DNA from: CAZVPF01 sp964628195
Lineage (GTDB): Bacteria; Planctomycetota; Phycisphaerae; Sedimentisphaerales; Anaerohalosphaeraceae
DNA: 53,718 nt
Assembly: GCA_964628195.1 (NCBI GenBank)
Contig: CAZVPF010000021.1
Location: 1 to 53,718 of the forward strand
Direction of reading: 5' to 3'
Shown: in pieces, positions 1 to 7,357 of the stretch
How the letters are laid out: every line of letters starts with the position of its first letter
How positions within the stretch are numbered: the first letter of the stretch is position 1
Made by a program: the position numbers and the translations under genes
Notes under the pieces: generated by a model
The model's input: only the letters and a program-made list of their open reading frames with translations
Told to the model about the DNA's origin: nothing
The model's database searches: none

Positions 1-61
1 TTGGAGCACTAAAAAATATCCATCATTAATCTGTTAAAAACTGTGAACGGTTACGGCAAAT

Positions 62-1036
62 TTAACCCCCCAGGTACCCGTCCTGTTCGAGGTAATTGCG
101 AACATAATCATAGACCGCCTCATCAAGCGGCGTGCCCTTGCCCTCGTACCCCGCACTTTGCAGCTTGCTCATATTAGCCTCGGTAAAATACTGGTACTTG
201 CCCTGCAACTCTGCGGGCATATCTATGTACTCGATATTTGCCTCGCGGTTCATTGCAGCGAAAACAGCTCCGACAAGCTCGTTCCATGTCGAGGCCCTGC
301 CTGACCCGATATTATAGAGCCCCGACAACTCCGGGTTATCGTAAAAGAAAAGCGTCATTTCCACCGCGTCCTTGACATACAGAAAATCTCTCCGCTGCTC
401 GCCATCCGCGTAATCCGGGTGATAGCTCTTGAACAGACCGCACTTTCCGTTTTCGCGTATCTGCCGCCAGGCCTTGACCACGAAACTCATCATCTTGCCT
501 TTATGGTATTCGTTTGGGCCAAAAACATTGAAATACTTCAGCCCCGCTGCGCTTTCCAGCAGCCCTGCCTTTCGCATCCAAAGGTCGAACATCTGCTTCG
601 AATAACCATACATATTCATTGGCCGAAGACTGTCAAGGTTCCCCTCGTCGTCGTCGAAGCCCCCGCTGCCGTCGCCATAAGTCGCCGCGCTGGAGGCGTA
701 TATAAACTTTGCCCCTTTTTCTGCGGCCCACGAAGCGACAAGTTTCGAACAGTCGTAATTATTTTTTACGAGATACGAGCAGTTCGACTCCGTAGTATCA
801 CTGCAGGCACCCATGTGAAAAACCGCCGAAACTTTCCAGTCTGCGTTGCCCTCGCCAATCATCTCGTAAAAATCATCTGCCTCGACATAATCAGTGTACC
901 GCAAGCCGACGAGATTTTTCCACCTCTCGTCCTCGCCGAGGATATCCACAATTAAGATGTCACTTTGCCCCCGCCTGTTAAGCTCGGCCGCAATTGCCGA
1001 CCCGATAAAACCCGCACCGCCGGTAATAACTATCAT
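62..1036 (-). CDS. hldD: ADP-L-glycero-D-manno-heptose 6-epimerase
   Basis: This 324-residue protein matches the HldD/RfaD branch of the extended short-chain dehydrogenase family, which epimerises ADP-D-glycero-D-manno-heptose to the L-glycero form for the LPS inner core. The N-terminal NAD(P)-binding motif GGAGFIG is at residues 6-12. The SSAATYGDG segment is at about 115-123. The catalytic pair is Tyr143-x3-Lys147 (YGYSK). Length is typical of the family. The start has a good ribosome binding site (AGGAG, 5 nt before ATG). It lies 42 bp downstream of the sigma-54 activator gene on the same strand, so co-transcription is possible. It implies a heptose-containing outer-membrane polysaccharide. 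Confidence 0.95.
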   Translation of the reverse strand: MIVITGGAGFIGSAIAAELNRRGQSDILIVDILGEDERWKNLVGLRYTDYVEADDFYEMIGEGNADWKVSAVFHMGACSDTTESNCSYLVKNNYDCSKLVASWAAEKGAKFIYASSAATYGDGSGGFDDDEGNLDSLRPMNMYGYSKQMFDLWMRKAGLLESAAGLKYFNVFGPNEYHKGKMMSFVVKAWRQIRENGKCGLFKSYHPDYADGEQRRDFLYVKDAVEMTLFFYDNPELSGLYNIGSGRASTWNELVGAVFAAMNREANIEYIDMPAELQGKYQYFTEANMSKLQSAGYEGKGTPLDEAVYDYVRNYLEQDGYLGG

Positions 1037-1078
1037 TTCTGCTCCTAACTTTTTACAGCCTTGTAAACTCTATGCTTT

Positions 1079-2461
1079 TTACAGCTCATATTCCTTTATT
1101 TTCCTGTAAAGCGTCCTCTCTCCGATCTTCAGTAGCTTCGCCGCCTCGGACCTGTTGCCGTTGGTCATCTCAAGCGTTTTTTTGATATGTTCCTTCTCAA
1201 CTTCATCCAGCGGCTGACCCGCGAACGCCTCGATGCCTTCCGCCGCTTCAGCCGGATCAGAAGGAATCGCCGACGTGCTCAGCGGCGCAGCAAGCCTCTT
1301 TACCCTGTGAATATCCGGCGGAATATCCCCCACATCCAGCGTACTGCCCTCACACAGCACCACCATTGTCTTTACCACGTTCTTAAGCTGCCTTATATTC
1401 CCCGGCCAGTGATAATTCTTCAAAATTTCCATTGCCGGCTCAGTTATTCGGGTAATATCCCTGCCCGTCTGATCGCAGGCCTGCTTCAGGAAATACCCGA
1501 AAAGCTCCTCGATATCCTCTTCCCTGCTACGAAGCGGTGGTATCGAAAGCGACACGCCTTTGATTCGAAAATACAGGTCCTGGCGAAACTTTTTTTCCTC
1601 AACCAGCTTTGCCAGGTCATGGTTCGTTGCGCTTATCACCCGCACGTCCACCTTTATCGCCCGGCTCGAACCGACCGGCACGACCACTCCATCCTCCAGC
1701 ACACGTAAGAGCTTGGCCTGCATATTCAGGGGCATATCGCCAATCTCATCGAGAAAAAGCGTGCCCTTGTCGGCCATCTCCAGTATGCCCTTCCTGTCTG
1801 CGCTGGCCCCGGTAAACGCTCCCTTTGAGTGCCCGAAAAGCTCACTTTCAAGCAGCGACTCGGTAAGTCCTGCGCAGTTGATCGGGTTAAACGTATGCTT
1901 GTTCCGCAGCGAGTTCAAATGAATCGCACGCGCGATAAGTTCCTTGCCCGTGCCTGACTCGCCCTCTATAAGCACAGATATGTCCGTAGCGGCCACCCTG
2001 CGGACAACGTGGAACACAGACTGCATGATATGCGACCTGCTGATGATACCCTCGAACCGGAAATCGCCGTCCATCGTGACAGGCATAGAACGTGTCGAAA
2101 GCGCCCTGGCTGTGAGCACCTTGAAATGGTCGATATTCAACGGCTTTTCGAGATAATCATACGCCCCCGCGCGGATCGCCTGCTTGCACGAATCTATAGT
2201 TGCATTTGCGGTTATCATAATTACCTCGCTCGATGGGTACTGGTGCTTGACGTAGTTGAGTATATCGAACCCGTTTACGTCCCCGGCAAGCTCAGCCTCG
2301 GTTATTACAAGGTCATAACGCAGTTTCTTTACCCGATCAAGTGCCTCCTCGCCCGAGTTAAAAACCGAAATATTGTCCGATTGTTCCCCCAGCGACTCTG
2401 CGAGGCCCTGCCCCTGCCTATTGTCGCTGTCGATTATCAGTATCGTAGGATCAGTGCTCAT
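1079..2461 (-). CDS. Sigma-54-dependent response regulator (NtrC/AtoC family) with degenerate receiver
   Basis: This 460-residue NtrC-type activator has a receiver (about 6-120), an AAA+ sigma-54 interaction domain (about 140-370) and a C-terminal Fis-type HTH (about 420-460). Visible motifs are Walker A GESGTGKE (167-174), the sigma-54 contact loop GAFTGA (214-219) and Walker B LFLDEIGD (235-242). The receiver is atypical. The site that should be the phosphoacceptor Asp reads T54-E55, and the acidic pair reads D11-S12 instead of D-D, although T84 and K106 are kept. Such a receiver probably does not take phosphate in the usual way, and Glu could mimic the phosphorylated state. No histidine kinase gene is adjacent. 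hldD follows 42 bp downstream. The DNA target is unknown. Confidence 0.92.
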   Translation of the reverse strand: MSTDPTILIIDSDNRQGQGLAESLGEQSDNISVFNSGEEALDRVKKLRYDLVITEAELAGDVNGFDILNYVKHQYPSSEVIMITANATIDSCKQAIRAGAYDYLEKPLNIDHFKVLTARALSTRSMPVTMDGDFRFEGIISRSHIMQSVFHVVRRVAATDISVLIEGESGTGKELIARAIHLNSLRNKHTFNPINCAGLTESLLESELFGHSKGAFTGASADRKGILEMADKGTLFLDEIGDMPLNMQAKLLRVLEDGVVVPVGSSRAIKVDVRVISATNHDLAKLVEEKKFRQDLYFRIKGVSLSIPPLRSREEDIEELFGYFLKQACDQTGRDITRITEPAMEILKNYHWPGNIRQLKNVVKTMVVLCEGSTLDVGDIPPDIHRVKRLAAPLSTSAIPSDPAEAAEGIEAFAGQPLDEVEKEHIKKTLEMTNGNRSEAAKLLKIGERTLYRKIKEYEL

Positions 2462-2517
2462 TTCTCAAACCGTTTATATACCAAAACTTACACCCGACAA
2501 AACACAGACCCGGGCAA

Positions 2518-2553
2518 AAAGTATATGGTAATAGAACACCCCTGTCATGTCAA
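2518..2553 (-). promoter_or_regulatory. Predicted sigma-70 promoter for the sigma-54 activator gene
   Basis: Read on the minus strand, TTGACA (2548-2553) and TACCAT (2525-2530) are separated by 17 bp, with a predicted start near 2518. This would give a leader of roughly 57 nt before the ATG at 2461. The -35 is a perfect consensus and the -10 is fair. Confidence 0.5.
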
Positions 2554-2683
2554 GTATGCGAAAACCGCCCCCGGTCAAACTCTTTATGCGGATACATTCA
2601 GTCTCTCAACGGCATTGAAAGCACAACAGCCAATGCAATATCAAAATATGGTCTCGTCAAACTAACAGGATATGAGTCCTCAC

Positions 2684-2932
2684 TCAATGACGTTGGTATG
2701 AAGGCTTGCTCGTCCTGACCTCGGAAGGAACTTCAACTATATGAACATCCTTGCCCTGAAGGCCTTTCCCGGACTCGAACTCCTCGTACTCAACAACCTG
2801 TCCGTTCCTCAAACAGCGAAAACCATCGCCGTTTATGCTGGTGTAATGAACAAAAACGTCCTGGCCCTCTTCGTTCACAACGAAACCAAACCCCTTCTTG
2901 GGGTCAAACCATTTAACAGTACCTTTTGCCAT
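2684..2932 (-). CDS. Cold-shock domain protein (CspA family)
   Basis: An 82-residue single cold-shock domain protein that binds single-stranded RNA or DNA. The RNP1 motif KGFGFV and an RNP2-like VFVHY are both present in a MAKGTVKWFDPKKGFGFV start typical of the family. The reading frame extends 9 residues further upstream. The start at 2932 is preferred because AGGAGG lies 5-6 nt before it (complement at 2938-2943) and because family members start with this sequence. The C-terminus has a short basic tail after the domain. The gene has 189 bp upstream before pnp ends, room for the long leader usual in cold-shock genes. No clear promoter was recognised there. Confidence 0.95.
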   Translation of the reverse strand: MAKGTVKWFDPKKGFGFVVNEEGQDVFVHYTSINGDGFRCLRNGQVVEYEEFESGKGLQGKDVHIVEVPSEVRTSKPSYQRH

Positions 2933-3067
2933 AATTGCCTCCTTAAATAACTGCATCAAACTGTGACCATGCCCGGACGCCTATTATTTTCGAAGCTTAA
3001 CTGACCGGCACATACTTTTTCCGTTCAGCTAAGGTACCTGCTATTCAATTGTCATCTCTGCCTTCCG

Positions 3068-3093
3068 GCCCGCCCCTTCCCGGCAGGGCAGGC
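3068..3093 (-). other. GC-rich hairpin between pnp and the cold-shock gene
   Basis: GCCCGCCC (3068-3075) and GGGCAGGC (3086-3093) can pair over 8 bp with one G-U. The hairpin sits just after the pnp stop codon on the minus strand. There is no T-run behind it, so it is more likely an RNA 3'-end stabiliser or a Rho/RNase boundary than an intrinsic terminator. Confidence 0.35.
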
Positions 3094-3121
3094 TCGGCCT
3101 TTCTTTTACCGCCCGTTTTGT

Positions 3122-5278
3122 CTACTTTGACTCGGCGGGCTCTTCCTGCTTTTCTTCACCCTCGTTTTTTTCGTCCATCTCTGCAAGTGCCGCCTTGCGC
3201 GAGAGCTTGTACCTGCCTTGCTCATCGACAAGTATCAGCTTTACGGCTATCTCGTCGCCGACCTTGCAGACACTGTCAATATTCTTGACGTACTGGTCGC
3301 TCAGCTCGCTTATGTGGCAAAGACCCTCAACACCGGGACAGAACTCTACAAAAGCCCCGAAATCCTTTATCGAGACAACTTTTGACTTCGGGTAGATTTT
3401 GCCCACCTGCGGCGGGGTTGTCATGTTCTCGATTATCTCGCGGGCTTGCATGTGACCTTCGCCGCCGACACAGCTTATGGTAATCGTGCCGTCGTCGTCG
3501 ATCTCGATTGTCGAACCGGTCTGCTCCTGAATGCTCTTTATCATCTTGCCGCCCGGTCCGATAACCTTTCCGATATAATCCGGGTCGATCTTGATCTGGC
3601 AAAGCTTCGGCGCATAAACGCTCAGTTTCTCTCTTGGCTGACTGATTGCCTTGCCCATAATATCAAGTATATAAAGCCTTGCCTTGCGTGCCCTCTCGAA
3701 AGCCTTGATCATAATATCATGCGCCAGGCCTTCGGCTTTTATGTCAAGCTGTATCGCGGTAATACCGTTAACCGTCCCGGCGATCTTGAAATCCATATCA
3801 CCGAAATGGTCCTCGTCGCCGATGATATCGGTCAGCAGTTCATACCTGCTGTTATCTTCGGCTGTTACCATGCCTATCGATATGCCCGCCACGGGCTTTT
3901 TGATATTCACACCCGCATCCATAAGCGCAAGTGTTCCCCCGCATACCGACGCCATCGAACTCGAACCGTTCGACTCGGTGATATCGGAGTTTATCTTTAC
4001 CGTGTAACCGAAATCCTCTTTGTCCGGAAATACCTGCTCAAGCGCCTTTTCCGCGAGTGCACCGTGACCAATCTCACGCCTTCCGGGTCCCCTTATGAAC
4101 CTAACCTCACCAACCGAAGAAGGCGGGAAGTTATAGTGAAGCATGAACCGCTGGCCGTACTCTTCAAGAAGCCCGTCGACTATCTGCTCGTCCCTGCCTG
4201 TTCCAAGTGTAACCGAAACAAGCGCCTGCGTCTCGCCTCTTGTAAACAGCGCCGAACCGTGAGCCCTCGGCAGTATCCCAACCTCGCAGTCAAGCGGGCG
4301 GATATCGTCATAACCCCGACCGTCAGGCCGTGTACCCGCAAGGATAACTTCACGGATCGCTTTGCGCTCGACATCTTCAAGTATGCGTTTCATCAAGTGC
4401 GGTGCGCATTTAACCTCTCCGTTTTCGTCTTCCGTGCAGTAGGCCTCCATTATCTCGTCCTGGATCGCCTGTACAGCCTCGCTGCGTTCTTTCTTGTTGG
4501 TTATCTGGTAGCTGTTCTTAATACGCTCGCTGTATTTGCTGCTTATCTCTTCGGCGACAGTCTTGTCTACTTCAACTATCGGAGCCTCTTTTTCCGGCTT
4601 GATCTGCTCTGCCAGTTCCGTGATAAGGTCGCATATCTCGCCGACAACACCATGAGCCGTCTGGATAGCATCCGCGGCAACATCCTCCGGTGTCTCCTTC
4701 GAATCGACTTCGATCATGTTAATGGCTTCTTTTTTACCGGCAAGGATAAGATTGAACTCGCTGCGTTCTCGCTGCTCATAAGTGGGAAGAATCACAAACT
4801 CACCGTCCACCCTGCTCAGGCGTACAGCACCAAGCGGACCGATGAACGGTATCTTGCTTATAGAAAGCGCTGCGCTTGCCCCTATCATGGCAAGTACATC
4901 CGGGTCGGTTTCCTGGTCGGCGCTTAAAACCTGCACCAGCACCTGGACCTCGTTAAAGTACCCCTCCGGGAACAAAGGCCGGATAGGCCTGTCTATCATG
5001 CGGGAGGTAAGTACCTCTTTGGTGCTCGGCCGGCCCTCTCGCTTCATAAACCCGCCCGGGAACTTGCCGGCTGCGCTCAGTTTTTCACGGTAGTCCACGC
5101 TCAGCGGAAAATAATCTATTGTTTCGTCTCTTGGCGGCGCGGTGCAAACGGTAACAAGAACCATTGTGTCACCGTAACGAACCATTACCGCCCCGTCTGC
5201 CTGCTTGGCAATTTTGCCTGTCTCAATTGATAATAAACCGCCCCCGATTTGCTTCTCAACTCTTTTTACTTCAAACAT
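3122..5278 (-). CDS. pnp: Polyribonucleotide nucleotidyltransferase (PNPase)
   Basis: A 718-residue PNPase, the phosphorolytic 3'-5' exoribonuclease of RNA decay. Domain order is the usual one: first RNase PH domain (about 1-215), helical linker, second RNase PH domain (about 310-540), KH domain with the GXXG loop in VIGPGGKMIKSIQ (about 565), and an S1 domain (about 625-690). A short acidic, glutamate-rich tail ends the protein. The start ATG has GAGG 5 nt upstream. It lies 125 bp downstream of rpsO, the classic rpsO-pnp arrangement, so at least part of its transcription probably comes from the rpsO promoter. Nothing in the active regions looks altered. Confidence 0.97.
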   Translation of the reverse strand: MFEVKRVEKQIGGGLLSIETGKIAKQADGAVMVRYGDTMVLVTVCTAPPRDETIDYFPLSVDYREKLSAAGKFPGGFMKREGRPSTKEVLTSRMIDRPIRPLFPEGYFNEVQVLVQVLSADQETDPDVLAMIGASAALSISKIPFIGPLGAVRLSRVDGEFVILPTYEQRERSEFNLILAGKKEAINMIEVDSKETPEDVAADAIQTAHGVVGEICDLITELAEQIKPEKEAPIVEVDKTVAEEISSKYSERIKNSYQITNKKERSEAVQAIQDEIMEAYCTEDENGEVKCAPHLMKRILEDVERKAIREVILAGTRPDGRGYDDIRPLDCEVGILPRAHGSALFTRGETQALVSVTLGTGRDEQIVDGLLEEYGQRFMLHYNFPPSSVGEVRFIRGPGRREIGHGALAEKALEQVFPDKEDFGYTVKINSDITESNGSSSMASVCGGTLALMDAGVNIKKPVAGISIGMVTAEDNSRYELLTDIIGDEDHFGDMDFKIAGTVNGITAIQLDIKAEGLAHDIMIKAFERARKARLYILDIMGKAISQPREKLSVYAPKLCQIKIDPDYIGKVIGPGGKMIKSIQEQTGSTIEIDDDGTITISCVGGEGHMQAREIIENMTTPPQVGKIYPKSKVVSIKDFGAFVEFCPGVEGLCHISELSDQYVKNIDSVCKVGDEIAVKLILVDEQGRYKLSRKAALAEMDEKNEGEEKQEEPAESK

Positions 5279-5403
5279 TTTGTCCTCAAATTAAGTCATT
5301 GGTGCTCTCTCAATAGCGATTTTTGCAAACCTCTATGAGTGCCGAACCCGGGCTAAAACCCGCCTATCCGGCAAAGCTGATTATTATTTATTAAATTGTA
5401 AAT

Positions 5404-5670
5404 TTACTTACGTAAGCCTAATTTCGAAATAATTGCGCGGTAACGCTTAATGTCGGTGTTGCGGACGTATTTCAAAAGAGATGTCCTCTTGCCCACCATT
5501 TTAAGCAAACCTCGCCTCGATGAATGATCTTTCGGATGGTCCTTAAGATGCCCGGTAAGTTCGTTGATGCGTGTTGTCAATATGGCTATCTGGACCTCCG
5601 GCGAGCCGGTGTCATCGTCTTTTCTCTTGAAATCGCTGATTATCTGCTGCTTCTTTTCCTTCGCTAACAT
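5404..5670 (-). CDS. rpsO: 30S ribosomal protein S15
   Basis: An 88-residue S15, one residue shorter than the common 89, binding 16S rRNA early in small-subunit assembly. The hallmark region with HLKDHPKDHSSRRGLLKMV is intact, as is the C-terminal YRAIISKLGLRK. It precedes pnp by 125 bp on the same strand. A promoter at 5761-5788 would give a leader of about 84 nt that contains a hairpin (5720-5741), a plausible place for S15 autoregulation. The Shine-Dalgarno sequence is weak. Confidence 0.97.
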   Translation of the reverse strand: MLAKEKKQQIISDFKRKDDDTGSPEVQIAILTTRINELTGHLKDHPKDHSSRRGLLKMVGKRTSLLKYVRNTDIKRYRAIISKLGLRK

Positions 5671-5719
5671 CTCTGCTAAAAACCTTTCTGCTTACACTTA
5701 TACAAATATTTCAATAACA

Positions 5720-5741
5720 CTAAGGTCGCCAATTACCTTAG
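5720..5741 (-). promoter_or_regulatory. Hairpin in the rpsO leader
   Basis: CTAAGGT (5720-5726) and ACCTTAG (5735-5741) form a perfect 7-bp stem with an 8-nt loop, about 50 nt before the rpsO start codon. S15 represses its own mRNA in several bacteria through structured leaders of differing shape, so this is a candidate S15 operator. The role is inferred only from position. Confidence 0.4.
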
Positions 5742-5753
5742 AAACTAAAACTC

Positions 5754-5788
5754 AGCATAAATTATAACACCGCAATATCTATATGCAA
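5754..5788 (-). promoter_or_regulatory. Predicted sigma-70 promoter of rpsO-pnp
   Basis: On the minus strand TTGCAT (5783-5788) and a perfect TATAAT (5761-5766) are separated by 16 bp. The predicted start is near 5754. Confidence 0.6.
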
Positions 5789-5969
5789 ATTCTTTTATCC
5801 GGATAATTAAGGAATAATTTCAGATTTTTTCTGTACAGTTCTCTTTTTTAGAAATATGGATAATGCATGTCGCGAATTAAAGGGAGTCCGATAACATTTG
5901 TAAATATTTCTGCAAAATAGGAAAATATTACACATGAAAAGCAGAAAAAGCCCCAAAAAGCTGTTTCTG
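5789..5969. other. AT-rich intergenic stretch without a recognisable gene
   Basis: Between the rpsO promoter and the terminator of the next gene, both strands carry only short, compositionally unconvincing reading frames. I see no RNA gene or repeat here. With its flanks it forms the 378-bp gap between rpsO and the coiled-coil gene. Confidence 0.5.
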
Positions 5970-6004
5970 GAAAAAAATAAAGGGCAGCTTGGGTAGGCTG
6001 CCCT
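5970..6004 (-). terminator. Intrinsic terminator of the coiled-coil protein gene
   Basis: AGGGCAGC (5981-5988) pairs perfectly with GCTGCCCT (5997-6004). On the minus strand the stem is followed by TTATTTTTTT (complement at 5971-5980). It lies 45 bp beyond the stop codon at 6049. A second perfect 8-bp hairpin, AAGGACTG/CAGTCCTT at 6015-6034, sits between it and the stop codon. Confidence 0.85.
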
Positions 6005-6048
6005 CATTCAGGGAAAGGACTGCATTCAGTCCTTGGAGCACAAGGGAA

Positions 6049-6558
6049 CTAATTTTGCTGCTGCAGTTTTTCAGCTTCCTTTTGTATTCTCATCTTTTCG
6101 GCGTCAGTGGTTCCCTGTATTTGCCGAATATTTTTTTTGTCGTTCATCTTGCGAAGCAGGTGTTCTTCAAGCATTTTTCTGCGCTGCTCGATACGCTGGT
6201 CTATCTCGTCGATCTTGGCCTGCTGGGAATCGATGATCTCATCTATTATAACTATTGTTTTGCTTGCACCCTCGCTTAGAGCTGTTTCTTTTGCCTTGTT
6301 AAGCTTTTCGATCATCTCGACATACTGTTTCTTTTCGTAATCAGCTCTTTCTTCGAGTCTCTTGAAGTAATCGGCCCTTGCAGGTGTAATGATCTTGTCA
6401 TTTGGGCGGGGTGGCTGTTTGCTGTTATTAACTTGCTGTAATTGAGAGCGGCCGGTTTCCCGGGGATTTTTACTATCGTCTTCTTTTGCTGTGGCTACTG
6501 TTACTGTAATAATGCAAAATAAAATTGCAAGTGTCACTAAAATCAGGCGTCTTCTCAT
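6049..6558 (-). CDS. Exported coiled-coil protein of unknown function
   Basis: A 169-residue protein with a signal peptide (MRRR then a hydrophobic stretch to about residue 22, likely cleavage after TAKA-type residues near 24). A short proline/asparagine-rich linker follows, and from about residue 60 to the end there is charged, heptad-rich helix dense in Glu, Lys, Arg and Gln. It is probably periplasmic. The helical build recalls small periplasmic chaperone-like proteins, but I do not recognise a family. A perfect 8-bp hairpin (6592-6615) lies about 34 nt upstream of the start. GGAG is about 10 nt before the ATG. An intrinsic terminator follows at 5970-6004, so this looks like a single-gene unit. 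Confidence 0.75.
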   Translation of the reverse strand: MRRRLILVTLAILFCIITVTVATAKEDDSKNPRETGRSQLQQVNNSKQPPRPNDKIITPARADYFKRLEERADYEKKQYVEMIEKLNKAKETALSEGASKTIVIIDEIIDSQQAKIDEIDQRIEQRRKMLEEHLLRKMNDKKNIRQIQGTTDAEKMRIQKEAEKLQQQN

Positions 6559-6591
6559 CTTGAAACTCCAAAATATAAGTTAAATTTTGCT

Positions 6592-6615
6592 GTTGCCGAA
6601 CCTTATATCGGCAAC
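6592..6615 (-). promoter_or_regulatory. Leader hairpin upstream of the coiled-coil gene
   Basis: GTTGCCGA (6592-6599) and TCGGCAAC (6608-6615) form a perfect 8-bp stem with an 8-nt loop. The role is unknown: it may be a 5' stabilising hairpin or an operator. On the plus strand it is followed by TTTTC, but no plus-strand gene precedes it. Confidence 0.35.
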
Positions 6616-6691
6616 TTTTCACATTACTTTCGACAAACTCACGAATAATACGTTCCATTTTGACGAATTATCGAATTATTTTTGACAAAAA

Positions 6692-7054
6692 TCACTCGAT
6701 ACCGTTTTTTCGACGCCTTCGACGCTTTCTTCGCTCTTTTTGTCGCCTGATTTTATCTTCTTTTTGTAGACTCGGGCTGTTTTTCCCAAACTTTAACTCT
6801 TCTATAAGCTCGCACATGCGTTTTCTGGCGTAATACCTGTTGAGAGACTGGGTTCTTTCTTGACCCATTTTTACTTCAATTTGTGTCGGTTCATGTTTCA
6901 GATATACACATGTTGAACTCTTATTGACTTTTTGACCACCGGGACCTGTGCCTTTGATGAATTTTTCAAGCAGATCATTTTCGTTGATACCGCATAAGGC
7001 CATTCTATTGAGTAGGTCCTTAAATTTCTTTTGTGTTACACCAAAATCGTTCAT
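6692..7054 (-). CDS. Peptide chain release factor-like protein (RF-1 domain only)
   Basis: A 120-residue protein containing only the peptidyl-tRNA hydrolysis domain of class I release factors. The catalytic GGQ is in GTGPGGQKVNKSS (about residues 35-47). The codon-recognition domains of RF1/RF2 are absent. The C-terminus is strongly basic (KERRKRRRRRK), as in the ArfB/YaeJ and mtRF-R/C12orf65 rescue factors, where the basic tail enters the mRNA channel or binds rRNA. The likely role is hydrolysing peptidyl-tRNA on stalled ribosomes. The 20-odd residues before the domain are unlike canonical ArfB, so I leave the symbol empty. The upstream Shine-Dalgarno is poor. Confidence 0.88.
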   Translation of the reverse strand: MNDFGVTQKKFKDLLNRMALCGINENDLLEKFIKGTGPGGQKVNKSSTCVYLKHEPTQIEVKMGQERTQSLNRYYARKRMCELIEELKFGKNSPSLQKEDKIRRQKERRKRRRRRKNGIE

Positions 7055-7357
7055 AATTTTTAAGGTTTAATATAATGCCAACAGGCTTGCCTATCTTAAC
7101 ACGCTTCGTGTTCGTTATGTTAAATAGGAAATGCTTTCTGCAATTAATCGTATTATAAGCTTTGGAATATCTTACCTTTAAATAGAAAGTCTTAAACATA
7201 TTTTCCAAAGAAACCGAATAAATTAAAGAAGTACATTAATTTTAAGAGCTTTTTTAAGTCTTATAAGTCTTTGGTCTTGCCCAAAGGACGTATACGCAGT
7301 TATTATCGGCGTACCGTTTGATTTTATACATCTTTCGAAACTAATAGGGGTTGCATT
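7055..7357. other. Divergent AT-rich intergenic region
   Basis: This separates the minus-strand release-factor-like gene from the plus-strand lipoprotein gene and must hold both promoters. No consensus promoter stands out. An 8-bp hairpin with a one-base bulge (7267-7274 with 7281-7289) and nearby AAGTCTT repeats lie about 70-100 bp before the lipoprotein start. The small reading frames here have no ribosome binding sites and look random. Confidence 0.5.

Noticed and set aside
3446..4927. Long plus-strand open frame (493 codons) opposite pnp
   Set aside because: It is antisense to a fully conserved PNPase, has no ribosome binding site and encodes no recognisable motif; a shadow of the coding bias on the other strand.
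6473..6658. Small minus-strand frame across the start of the coiled-coil gene
   Set aside because: It runs through the signal-peptide region in a different frame, and the leader hairpin lies inside it; not supported.
7020..7208. Small minus-strand frame upstream of the release-factor-like gene
   Set aside because: It overlaps the real gene in another frame, has no ribosome binding site and no protein-like pattern.
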